Shown here piece by piece: positions 1 through 7,700 of a stretch of DNA of 43,631 bases. The notes beneath the pieces were generated by a model. That model was not told the origin of the DNA. It worked only from the letters and a program-made list of their open reading frames with translations, and searched no databases. The DNA comes from Bacillota bacterium (GTDB lineage: Bacteria; Bacillota; Clostridia; Christensenellales; UMGS416). Both the position numbers and the translations under genes were made by a program. Location of the stretch: positions 1 to 43,631 of the forward strand of contig JAEYYW010000186.1 in the NCBI GenBank assembly GCA_023428265.1, in the 5' to 3' direction. Each line of letters begins with the position of its first letter. Positions within the stretch are counted from its first letter, which is position 1.

Positions 1-21
1 ACATTACATACCGCAGAGAAA

Positions 22-1305
22 GTGATGGACCGCCCGTTATCGCGCAGCGCGGCGCCAGCAATCAAACTGCACCGGCCCAGAAGCCTGGCTGGGAAGCTGA
101 GGCAACTGCTGGGCTTTGTGGGCCCGGCGTTTGTGGTGAGCGTGGCCTATATTGACCCCGGCAATTTCGCGACAAACATTGCAGGAGGATCGGCCTTCAA
201 CTACAACCTGGTGTGGGTGATCCTGTGGAGCAACCTGATGGCGATCTTTTTGCAGACAATGTCTGCCAAACTGGGCATCGCAACAGGAAAGAACCTGCCG
301 GAGCTGTGCGGCGCGGCGTTCAGCCGCCCGGTGAACTGGGTGCTCTGGGCCGGTGCGGAGCTGGCCGCGATGGCAACCAACATCGCAGAGTTTATCGGCG
401 CGACCCTGGGGTTTTACCTGCTGTTTCACATCCCCATGATTTACGCGGGCCTTCTGACGGCTGTGATCAGCTTTCTGATCGTATGGCTGGAAAAGTATGG
501 GCAGCGGGTTGTGGAGATTGTGATCACAGTGCTGGTGGCGGTGATCTGCGGGGCCTACGCCTTTGAGCTCGTGCTGGCCAAGCCCGATTGGGGGCAGGTT
601 GCGCTGCACACACTGGTGCCATCCTTGCCAAACGGCCAGGCACTGCTGATTGCTGTGGGCATGCTGGGGGCCACGGTGATGCCCCATGTGATCTATCTGC
701 ACTCCCAACTGGTGCAGTGCAGAAACGGCGCGCACACGATTGAGGAGAAAAAAAGGCACCTCAAACTGGAAAAGATTGATGTGGTGCTGGCGATGAACAT
801 CGCCTTCATCGTGAACGCGGCGATGGTGGTGGTATCGGCGGCGGTGTTTTTCCGCAGCGGTGTTGCGGTGGACACCATTGAGCAGGCGCACCGGTCGCTG
901 GAGCCGCTAATGGGCAGCCTCTCAAGCGGGGCGTTCGGCATCGCGCTGCTGGCCTCCGGCCTTTCCTCCTCGGCGGTGGGCACCATGGCCGGGCAGACGA
1001 CAATCAAAGGCTTTGTGGGCCTGAGCATCCCGGATAATGTGGCGCGGCTGATCACAATGGCACCGGCGCTGCTCCTGCTTGTATTGGGCGTGAACCCGAT
1101 GAAGGCACTGGTGCTGAGCCAGGTGACACTGTCCTTCGCGCTGCCGCTGGCAGTCATTCCGCTGCTGATCCTGACCGGGAAGAAAAAGTATATGGGCGAG
1201 CTGGTAAACAAGCCCGCGACCAAGGTGATCGGATGGGTGATTACATCGGTGATCATTGGATTGAATGTGGTGCTGTTGATGCTGACGTTTTTAGGGCAGG
1301 TGTAG
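22..1305 (+). CDS. mntH: Nramp-family divalent metal (Mn2+/Fe2+) transporter
   Basis: Proton-coupled importer of Mn2+ or Fe2+ in the cytoplasmic membrane. The 427-residue product has the usual length and about 11 hydrophobic segments. The two metal-site motifs are intact: DPGN in the first membrane segment (within YIDPGNFATNI) and MPH in the sixth (within GATVMPHVIYLHS), which agrees with a manganese/iron Nramp and not with the Mg-type relatives that lose the MPH. The start is uncertain: GTG at 22 is followed by ATG at 25, no good Shine-Dalgarno sequence is visible, and the frame stays open to base 1, so a start outside the window is possible. It faces the ABC exporter tail to tail and shares a terminator with it. 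Regulatory sequence upstream lies outside the window. The family call is firm; metal preference is inferred. Confidence 0.93.
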   Translation: MMDRPLSRSAAPAIKLHRPRSLAGKLRQLLGFVGPAFVVSVAYIDPGNFATNIAGGSAFNYNLVWVILWSNLMAIFLQTMSAKLGIATGKNLPELCGAAFSRPVNWVLWAGAELAAMATNIAEFIGATLGFYLLFHIPMIYAGLLTAVISFLIVWLEKYGQRVVEIVITVLVAVICGAYAFELVLAKPDWGQVALHTLVPSLPNGQALLIAVGMLGATVMPHVIYLHSQLVQCRNGAHTIEEKKRHLKLEKIDVVLAMNIAFIVNAAMVVVSAAVFFRSGVAVDTIEQAHRSLEPLMGSLSSGAFGIALLASGLSSSAVGTMAGQTTIKGFVGLSIPDNVARLITMAPALLLLVLGVNPMKALVLSQVTLSFALPLAVIPLLILTGKKKYMGELVNKPATKVIGWVITSVIIGLNVVLLMLTFLGQV

Positions 1306-1332
1306 GCAAAGCCTGAGAATCGACAAAACAAA

Positions 1333-1364
1333 AGCCGGGTGGGTTTGCGATAACCCACCCGGCT
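1333..1364. terminator. Bidirectional intrinsic terminator between mntH and the ABC exporter
   Basis: A 13-bp stem (AGCCGGGTGGGTT at 1333-1345, complement at 1352-1364) encloses a 6-base loop. It sits in the 75-base gap between two convergent genes. An A-rich stretch precedes it on the plus strand, giving a U-tract for the minus-strand transcript. Confidence 0.85.
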
Positions 1365-1380
1365 CTGTATCAAGAGAGTC

Positions 1381-3240
1381 TTATACCGCTGCCTCTTCCT
1401 CTTCCTTCTTCTCAATCCCCAGCAGCTTGTTTTCCTCTTCCTCCCTGAACTGGTTGGTGTAGAGGTCATAGTAGTGGCCGCGCAGGGCCATCAACTGCCT
1501 GTGGGTGCCCTCCTCCGCCACGCGACCCTTCTGGATCACCATGATCCGATCAGAATTGCGGATCGTGCTCAGGCGGTGGGCGATGATGAAGCTGGTGCGG
1601 CCATGCAGCAGCTTGTCAATGGCATACTGTATCTTGCCCTCCGTCTCGGTGTCGATGGAGCTGGTAGCCTCATCGAGCACGAACAGCGCGGGCTTGGCGA
1701 TAATGGCGCGGGCGAAGCTGATCAGCTGCTTTTCACCGGTGGAAAGACGGCCTCCGCCCTCGCCCACCTCGGTGTCATACCCCTTCTCGAGCCTGACGAT
1801 GAAGTCATGGGCGCCCACCTGCCTGGCGGCTTCCTCAATTTCCTCATCGGTGGCGTCCAGCTTGCCGTAACGGATGTTTTCGCGGATCGTGCCGGAAAAC
1901 AGGTGCGGCGACTGCAGCACATAGCCCAGATTGGAATGCAGCCACAGCTGGCTGCGCTCGCGGTAGTCCTCGTCGTCAATCAGGATCGTGCCCTCCGTGG
2001 GCTCATAAAAACGGCAGATCAGGTTCACGATCGTGCTCTTGCCGCTGCCGGTCTCGCCCACCAGAGCGATCTTCTCTCCGGCTTTCACCGTGAGGTTGAA
2101 GCGCTCAAGCACCGTCTGGCCACCCTTATAGGTGAAGGAAACATCTCTGAACTCCACACGGCCCACGATGCCCGGCCAATTCTCCCGCTTGGCGTCAAAC
2201 GCGTCACCGAACTTCTCAATCACCTCCGGCCGGTCTTTGATCTCCGGCTCGCTGTTAAGCAGCGTGAGCACGCGCTCCACGGCGGTCTGTGAGTTTTGCA
2301 GCTCGGCAAACACGTTGGTGGCCTGACGGATCGGCTCAAAGAACCAGGTGGTCAGCGTGAGGTAGAACATCAGGTCGCCCAGCGTCATGCCGCCGATCAC
2401 AACCTGCCAGCCGCCGGACCACACCACAAGGCCTGTGGAAATGGCGCTGATCGTCATCACGATCGGTGTAAACACCGCAGACATCATGATCGCGCGGATG
2501 GAAGCGCGGCGCATCGTGCCGGTGAGTGCGGAAAACTCCTTGAAGTTGAGCTGCTCGCGCACCAATGTCTTGGTGGTGCGGGCGCCGGTGATGCCCTCGT
2601 TAAAGGCGCTGGTGATGCGGGAGTTGGTCTTGCGGGCCTCGCGATGGGCTTTCAGAATGCGCCGTTGGAACCACAGGCTCACCAGCACAATGAACGGCAC
2701 CGAAGCCAGCACGATCAGCGCCAGCTGCCACTTCACAAGGAACATTGTGATCAATGCAACCAGCATGAAGGTGAAACCCCAGGTCTGGTCCACCAGCGTC
2801 CAGGCGATGGTGTCACCCAGACGGCTGGCGTCATTGGTCATGCGGGCCATGATGTAGCCCACCGGTGTTTTGTCATAATAGGAGAAGCTCAGCTCCTGCA
2901 GCTTTTTGAAGCCGTCACGGCGGATGTCGTGAGTCAGGCCTGCTTCCACCTGCCCGGCCAGGCGAATGAATGTATAGATCAGCGTGCACTGCACCACCAG
3001 CATCACCGCGCTGATGGCAATGAACTTGCCCACGCCATTCCAGATGCCCTTGGTCACGTAGTTGTCAATGACCTCCTTCTGGATGAAGGAGAACGCGACG
3101 TCCATGATGCCGTTGGTGATCATGCAGGCAATGACAATACCGATGATCTTGCTATAGGGCTTGGCAAAGCGCAAGAGCTTTGCCCACATTTTCAGGTCTA
3201 CCTTTTTATCTTGATATTCTTCTTCCAGCAGTGCGCTCAA
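1381..3240 (-). CDS. ABC exporter half-transporter, catalytically competent subunit (BmrD-like)
   Basis: Second subunit of a probable heterodimeric multidrug-type exporter (619 aa). Residues 1 to about 330 form the six-helix exporter membrane domain and the rest the ATPase. The ATPase has Walker A GETGSGKST, a Q-loop (LQSPHLF), Walker B with the catalytic Glu (LFVLDEATSS) and an H-loop His (IIAHRLS). Its signature reads LSTGEKQ instead of LSGGQ. That defect matches the partner's Walker B defect, so together they would build one degenerate and one working ATP site, as in BmrCD or TM287/288. The start is TTG at 3240, directly after the partner's TAG stop, with AAGGAG nine bases upstream; translation is probably coupled. 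The substrate cannot be read from sequence; a drug or toxic peptide is likely given the attenuator leader. Confidence 0.9.
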   Translation of the reverse strand: MSALLEEEYQDKKVDLKMWAKLLRFAKPYSKIIGIVIACMITNGIMDVAFSFIQKEVIDNYVTKGIWNGVGKFIAISAVMLVVQCTLIYTFIRLAGQVEAGLTHDIRRDGFKKLQELSFSYYDKTPVGYIMARMTNDASRLGDTIAWTLVDQTWGFTFMLVALITMFLVKWQLALIVLASVPFIVLVSLWFQRRILKAHREARKTNSRITSAFNEGITGARTTKTLVREQLNFKEFSALTGTMRRASIRAIMMSAVFTPIVMTISAISTGLVVWSGGWQVVIGGMTLGDLMFYLTLTTWFFEPIRQATNVFAELQNSQTAVERVLTLLNSEPEIKDRPEVIEKFGDAFDAKRENWPGIVGRVEFRDVSFTYKGGQTVLERFNLTVKAGEKIALVGETGSGKSTIVNLICRFYEPTEGTILIDDEDYRERSQLWLHSNLGYVLQSPHLFSGTIRENIRYGKLDATDEEIEEAARQVGAHDFIVRLEKGYDTEVGEGGGRLSTGEKQLISFARAIIAKPALFVLDEATSSIDTETEGKIQYAIDKLLHGRTSFIIAHRLSTIRNSDRIMVIQKGRVAEEGTHRQLMALRGHYYDLYTNQFREEEENKLLGIEKKEEEEAAV

Positions 3241-5088
3241 CTAAACCAACTCCTTTTCCTGCGGCATTGAAACGAAGGCGGGCTCCTCGCTGCCCTGCAT
3301 TTCTTCCTCCAGCGCGTTCTGGATCATCCAGATGCGCTTATAGAGGCCTTCCTGCTCGAGCAGTTCTTCGTGTGTGCCGTTTTGTGTGATGCGCCCATCC
3401 TCCAGCACCAGGATGCGATCCGCCTCGGACAGCGTGGACACCCGGTGCGAAATGATGAACGTGGTGATGCCCTGCCGGCGTTTCTTCAGAGCCTTGCGGA
3501 TTGCCGCATCGGTCTCGGTGTCCACAGCGCTCAGGGAGTCGTCAAAGATGAGGATGTCATTGTCCTTCATCAGCGTGCGGGCAATGGCGACCCTTTGCTT
3601 CTGGCCGCCGGAGAGCGTGACGCCGCGCTCACCGACCACCGTGTCATACTTCTTGTCAAAGCTCTCGATCACATCATGCACGGCGGCCACTCTGGCAGCT
3701 TCGTGCACCAATGCTTCTTCGGGGTGCTCGTGGATGATGCCGATGTTTTCCTTCACAGTCTTGCCGTAGAGGAACGGCTCCTGCAGCACGATGCCCACAT
3801 GGGTGCGCAGATGATCCTTCTCAATGGTCTTCAGCTCCACGCCGCCGATGGTGATCGAGCCGCCCTGGTAATCATAGAGCCGCTGCAACAGGTACACCAG
3901 CGACGATTTGCCGCTGCCGGTGGCACCCAGCAGAGCCACAGTCTCGCCGGCCTTTGCCGTAAAGTTGAGGCCCTTCAGCACAGGCTTGGATTCCTCATAG
4001 CCAAAGATCACATCGCGAAACACAATGTCTCCCTTGAGGCTGGGCTTGACGGGGTTTTCACCGGAATCCTCCGGCTTCTGGATCAGGATGTCGTTCAGGC
4101 GGCCCACGGCGATCAGCATCCTGCCGGCATCGGAAAGCTGCCGGCCAAGATTGCGGAAGGGCCACAGGAACATGCCCACATAACTGGTGAACACGATGAA
4201 GGTGCCCACGGAAATCTCACCGTTGATCGTGTATAAGGCGCCGATATACAGCACCATCACCTGCTGCAGGATCGTCATGAAATCCAGCGAGCTCCAGAAC
4301 ACGGCAAACATCGAAATCAGATGCTTCACGCGATCGCGAAGCGTGACGATGCGCTCGGAATACTTGTCGCGCTCATAGCGCTCCCTTCCGAAAGCCCGCA
4401 CCACGCGCACGCCGGAGAGATTCTCCTGCAGCGCCGTGGACATGGCCCCGTCGGCCGTCTCCACGATGGTGAACTGCCCCTGGATCTTGCGGAAGTAGAT
4501 CACCGAGAATCCGACAATGAACGGTATCATCGCCATGGAAAACAACGTGAGCTGCCAGTTGAGGCTCAGCAGCACCGGCAGCGTGGTGGATAGCACCACC
4601 ACGGCGCGGAAGATTTCCGGCAGCTGGTTGTTGATGAACATCCTGGTGGTGTCCACGTCGGTGGTGCAGCGCTGGATCAGGTCACCGGTTTCCGCCTTCA
4701 CATGATAATCATAAGGCAGGCTCTGCAAGTGATTGTAGAGCTTGTTGCGGATGTTGAGAGCGATGCCCTCGGAGGCCCGGCTGCCGAATTTCGCCTTCAG
4801 AAACATGAAGACGCCGCGGCATATCATGATGGCAACGATGATGATGGCGCAGATCCAAAGGTTTTTGGACAGATAGTCCACACCGCCCACCGATTCCACC
4901 CAGTTGAGCACAAACGGCGGCGCGTTCATCGTCTTTTTAAGAATCACACCGTCCACGACCCAGCCGAGGATGAGCGGCCACAGGTAGTTCAGCAGCACGT
5001 CGGCGACCACGCCGATCAGAGAGGCCAGGTAACGGATCCGGAATCCTTTGGAAAACTCCCAAAGCCTCTCAAGCCTGATCTTGTTCAT
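3241..5088 (-). CDS. ABC exporter half-transporter, degenerate-site subunit (BmrC-like)
   Basis: First structural gene of the exporter operon (615 aa): an N-terminal six-helix membrane domain followed by an ATPase domain. Walker A is GATGSGKSS, the Q-loop lies in LQEPFLYG and the signature LSGGQKQR is perfect. Walker B ends in Asp-Asp (ILIFDDSLSAVD), so the usual catalytic Glu is Asp; this is the hallmark of the non-hydrolysing site of asymmetric exporters such as B. subtilis BmrC. The ATG at 5088 follows GGAGG. The gene lies directly behind a leader peptide gene and terminator (5122-5279), and its stop abuts the next gene's TTG start. The role as one half of a heterodimer is established for the family; drug export is inferred. 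Confidence 0.9.
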   Translation of the reverse strand: MNKIRLERLWEFSKGFRIRYLASLIGVVADVLLNYLWPLILGWVVDGVILKKTMNAPPFVLNWVESVGGVDYLSKNLWICAIIIVAIMICRGVFMFLKAKFGSRASEGIALNIRNKLYNHLQSLPYDYHVKAETGDLIQRCTTDVDTTRMFINNQLPEIFRAVVVLSTTLPVLLSLNWQLTLFSMAMIPFIVGFSVIYFRKIQGQFTIVETADGAMSTALQENLSGVRVVRAFGRERYERDKYSERIVTLRDRVKHLISMFAVFWSSLDFMTILQQVMVLYIGALYTINGEISVGTFIVFTSYVGMFLWPFRNLGRQLSDAGRMLIAVGRLNDILIQKPEDSGENPVKPSLKGDIVFRDVIFGYEESKPVLKGLNFTAKAGETVALLGATGSGKSSLVYLLQRLYDYQGGSITIGGVELKTIEKDHLRTHVGIVLQEPFLYGKTVKENIGIIHEHPEEALVHEAARVAAVHDVIESFDKKYDTVVGERGVTLSGGQKQRVAIARTLMKDNDILIFDDSLSAVDTETDAAIRKALKKRRQGITTFIISHRVSTLSEADRILVLEDGRITQNGTHEELLEQEGLYKRIWMIQNALEEEMQGSEEPAFVSMPQEKELV

Positions 5089-5110
5089 AAAACCAATCCC
5101 TCCAGTGATG

Positions 5111-5207
5111 CCGCGGCAAATAAAAAAGCCGCGGTTATCCCGCGGCCAGATCTCCTAGAATGCTCGCGGGTTTCGTTGCCCGCGGTTGCGTTATCGCATT
5201 AACGCAT
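5111..5207 (-). promoter_or_regulatory. Transcription attenuator ahead of the ABC exporter operon
   Basis: Between the leader-peptide stop and the exporter start the minus-strand RNA can fold three hairpins. The first (TGCGTTA pairing with TAACGCA) overlaps the last leader codons and the stop. The second pairs CGCGGG with CCCGCG (5165-5184). The third is a perfect intrinsic terminator: a 7-bp stem GCCGCGG/CCGCGGC (5128-5146) with a 5-base loop and then six U (5122-5127). The self-complementary hexamer CCGCGG occurs four times (5111, 5129, 5140, 5180), so exclusive alternative pairings are available. A ribosome stalled on the leader would block the early hairpins and free a CCGCGG copy to disrupt the terminator. 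The folding model is inference; the terminator and repeats are directly visible. Confidence 0.8.
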
Positions 5208-5279
5208 GCACCGGGGCCGGAAAATGGCATAGTTGTGCCCAAAAGCCTTCATACCAACCAAAAAGATACGATTGCGCAT
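5199..5279 (-). CDS. Leader peptide (26 aa) of the ABC exporter attenuator
   Basis: A short gene with an excellent ribosome site: AAAGGAGG, seven bases, ATG at 5279, and a TAA stop at 5199-5201. The product begins Met-Arg-Asn-Arg and ends FRPRCMR. It contains two Arg-X-Arg motifs (residues 2-4 and 21-23), which resemble the +X(+) motif known to cause macrolide-dependent ribosome arrest in Erm-type leaders. A sigma-A promoter lies just upstream and an intrinsic terminator just downstream, before the exporter genes. B. subtilis bmrB, the leader gene of bmrCD, has this same arrangement, although I see no obvious sequence similarity to recall. It is a regulatory peptide by position; the inducer is unknown. 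Confidence 0.75.
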   Translation of the reverse strand: MRNRIFLVGMKAFGHNYAIFRPRCMR

Positions 5280-5321
5280 TTCCGGACCTCCTTTCCTGTG
5301 TCGCCTGACGGCGCAATCAAT

Positions 5322-5350
5322 ATACTAACAGATAATCCCTGCCTTGACAA
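5322..5350 (-). promoter_or_regulatory. Sigma-A promoter of the leader-ABC exporter operon
   Basis: Minus-strand TTGTCA (5345-5350), a 17-base spacer and TAGTAT (5322-5327). The -35 matches five of six consensus bases and the -10 four of six. It would start the RNA about 35 bases before the leader-peptide ATG. From here to the dapL terminator (5351-5480) I see no gene or motif. Confidence 0.6.
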
Positions 5351-5480
5351 GGGGAACAAGCAGAAAAATTTCTACCACTCTAATATGAATTTGAATACGA
5401 ATCTCCATATGCCGTCAACCTGAAAGCACGCAATCGCCGCACGAAGGAAATCCTCGCAATGCAAGTCCCAATCGGCAGAC

Positions 5481-5514
5481 AAAAAATGGGGGCAGGCTTG
5501 AAGCCCACCCCCAT
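5481..5514 (-). terminator. Intrinsic terminator of the glnA-dapF-dapL operon
   Basis: A GC-rich hairpin with a GGGGG/CCCCC base and a GGCTT/AAGCC top (5488-5512), followed on the minus strand by an A and six T (5481-5487). It lies about 20 bases beyond the dapL stop. Confidence 0.85.
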
Positions 5515-5535
5515 AACAATAACTGAGTGTAAACC

Positions 5536-6768
5536 TTAAATACCGCCCTTTTTCAGCCTCTCGATCGCCTTCTGCGTGTTTTCCTGGCTGCCGAAGCCGG
5601 TCAGGCGGAAGAACCCCTCGCCGCATGTGCCGAAACCGGAACCGGGTGTGCCCACGATGTTGTAATTCTCCAGCAGCAAGTCGAAGTATTGCCAGGACGT
5701 ATAGCCCGCCGGAATCTTCAGCCAGATGTAGGGGGCGTTTTTGCCGCCGAACACCTGATAACCCAAGCCCTCGAAGCACTGGCGGATGTTCTTCGCGTTT
5801 TGCATGTAGTAGCCCACATTGCTGCGGATCTGGTTCTGCCCCTGGGGCGTATAGATAGCTTCCGCGGCTTTCTGGATGATGTAGGACACGCCGTTGAACA
5901 TCGTGGCCTGGCGGCGGGCCCACAACTTGTTCAGCGACGCCGTGCCGCCCTCTTTCAAGCGGGCCTTGATGTCTTTGGGGATCACCGTGTAGCTGCACCG
6001 CACACCGGTGAAGCCGGCGGTCTTGGAATAACTGCGGAACTCCACCGCGCACTCGCGGGCGCCCTCAATCTCATAGATGCTGTGGGGCAGATCCGCATCC
6101 TGGATATAGGCTTCATATGCCGAGTCAAACAGGATCAGGCTGCCGTGGCGGCGGGCGTAGTCCACCCATTTTTTCAGCTCCGCGCGGCCCATCACGGTGC
6201 CGGTCGGGTTGTTCGGCGAGCAAAGATAGATCACATCCACTTTGTGGCGGGGCAGCTCCGGCATGAAACCGGCGTCCGGCGTGCAGGGCAAAAACTTGAT
6301 CCGGGTAAACTTGCCGTCCGGCTGGAGCTTGCCGCCGTTGCCGGCGATGATGTTGCTGTCCAGATAGACCGGATACACAGGGTCGGTAATGGCGATCACA
6401 TTGCCGTTGTCCAGCACATCGGTGAAATTGGCCGTGTCGTTTTTGGCGCCGTCGGAAATAAAGATCTCGTCAATGCCGATCTCCACACCAAGTGGCTTGT
6501 AATCATTGTCCGAAATGGCCTGGCGCAGAAACTCATAACCGGCGTCGGGGCTGTAGCCCTTGAATGTGGCCGCGTGGCTCATTTCGTCCACGGCGGAATG
6601 CATCGCCTTGATCACAGCGTCGGGCAATGGCAGCGTCACGTCTCCGATGCCCAGCGGCACGATGTCGGCGTCAGGGTTTGCGGCCCTGTATTCCTTCACC
6701 TTGCGGGCGATCGTAGAAAACAGGTAGTTGTCCTGCATCAGGTGAAAATTGCCGTTGGCCCAGATCAT
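5536..6768 (-). CDS. dapL: LL-diaminopimelate aminotransferase
   Basis: PLP enzyme converting tetrahydrodipicolinate directly to LL-2,6-diaminopimelate with glutamate as amino donor, the short route to lysine and peptidoglycan precursors. The 410-residue product has the family length. Diagnostic stretches are an N-terminal FHLMQDNYLFSTIARKV, PNNPTG, and SYSKTAGFTGVR carrying the PLP Lys (K249). I chose ATG at 6768 because GGAGG lies eight bases upstream and the protein then begins where the family does; an ATG ten codons earlier is overlapped by that ribosome site. It is the third gene of a glnA-dapF-dapL operon, 91 bases behind dapF, and makes the substrate of DapF. The intervening bases hold a small GC hairpin (about 6830-6853) that may trim read-through. 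Confidence 0.95.
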   Translation of the reverse strand: MIWANGNFHLMQDNYLFSTIARKVKEYRAANPDADIVPLGIGDVTLPLPDAVIKAMHSAVDEMSHAATFKGYSPDAGYEFLRQAISDNDYKPLGVEIGIDEIFISDGAKNDTANFTDVLDNGNVIAITDPVYPVYLDSNIIAGNGGKLQPDGKFTRIKFLPCTPDAGFMPELPRHKVDVIYLCSPNNPTGTVMGRAELKKWVDYARRHGSLILFDSAYEAYIQDADLPHSIYEIEGARECAVEFRSYSKTAGFTGVRCSYTVIPKDIKARLKEGGTASLNKLWARRQATMFNGVSYIIQKAAEAIYTPQGQNQIRSNVGYYMQNAKNIRQCFEGLGYQVFGGKNAPYIWLKIPAGYTSWQYFDLLLENYNIVGTPGSGFGTCGEGFFRLTGFGSQENTQKAIERLKKGGI

Positions 6769-6859
6769 GTCATTTTCCTCCACATACATTACTGACAAGC
6801 CGATGGCTGTCTTGAACCACGTTACGAAACACGGGCGACTCGTGAGCCGCCCAGTTAGG

Positions 6860-7699
6860 TCAGAAATCCATTTCGCCGGTGAACACCTCGGTGGCCGGCC
6901 CGGTCATAAACACGCTGCCCGCACCGGGCCACTCGATTGTGAGTTTGCCTCCCAACAGGTGCAGATCCACCGGGCTGTCTGCCAGGCCTAGGCGTATGGC
7001 TGCCACGGCCGTGGCGCACGCGCCGGTGCCGCAGGCCATCGTCTCGCCGCTGCCCCGCTCCCACACGCGCATGCGGATGTTCTTCCGGTCGATCACATGG
7101 GCAAACTCAATGTTGCACCGTTTGGGGAAAAGCCTGTGGTTTTCAAGCGGCGGGCCGATGCGTGGTAAGTCCAGATGGGCCGTGTCCTCCACAAAGGTGA
7201 CGGCGTGGGGGTTGCCCATCGAAAGGCAGTTGAGCGTCCAGACACCGTCAGCCGTCTCGGCTGTGACGCCAAAGGCATCCTCTCCCCGCACATCCACCGG
7301 GATTTGCTCCGGCCTCAGCCGGGGCTCGCCCATGTCCACGCGCACGGTGGCGATTTTCCCGTCGGGGCCGGGGTTCAGCTTCAGGCGCTTCATGCCGCCC
7401 AGCGTTTCCACCGTGATGTCAAGGCTGCCCGTCAGGCCATGGTCATACACATATTTGCCCACACAGCGGATGCCGTTGCCGCACATCTCCGCCTCACTGC
7501 CGTCGGCATTGAACATCCGCATACGGAAGTCACCTTTCACCGATGGGCAGATCAGGATCAAGCCGTCGCCGCCGATGCCGGTGTGCCGGTCGGCCACAAT
7601 CATCGCGATGCGGGGCAGGTCTTGCTCCGGAAGCTTTTCCTCAAAGGCATTGACATAAACATAGTCGTTGCCGGCGCCGTGCATTTTGGTGAATCTCAT
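6860..7699 (-). CDS. dapF: Diaminopimelate epimerase
   Basis: Cofactor-free epimerase that interconverts LL- and meso-diaminopimelate, supplying meso-DAP for lysine and cell-wall synthesis. The 279-residue product begins MRFTKMHGAGNDY, the standard N-terminus. It has both catalytic cysteines, C73 in EMCGNGIRC and C223 in GSGETMACGTGACA. The ATG at 7699 is one base downstream of the glnA stop, and only a weak AAGG precedes it, so it is probably translated by coupling to glnA. An upstream in-frame extension would overlap glnA and was rejected. Function is certain at the family level. Confidence 0.96.
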   Translation of the reverse strand: MRFTKMHGAGNDYVYVNAFEEKLPEQDLPRIAMIVADRHTGIGGDGLILICPSVKGDFRMRMFNADGSEAEMCGNGIRCVGKYVYDHGLTGSLDITVETLGGMKRLKLNPGPDGKIATVRVDMGEPRLRPEQIPVDVRGEDAFGVTAETADGVWTLNCLSMGNPHAVTFVEDTAHLDLPRIGPPLENHRLFPKRCNIEFAHVIDRKNIRMRVWERGSGETMACGTGACATAVAAIRLGLADSPVDLHLLGGKLTIEWPGAGSVFMTGPATEVFTGEMDF

Positions 7700-7700
7700 A

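Noticed and set aside
37..891. Long open frame antisense to the Nramp gene
   Set aside because: His/Arg/Gln-rich product with no family character; the opposite frame is a clear transporter. The same reasoning removes the frames antisense to the ABC exporter, glnA, M42 genes, NupO-like ATPase and thrS.
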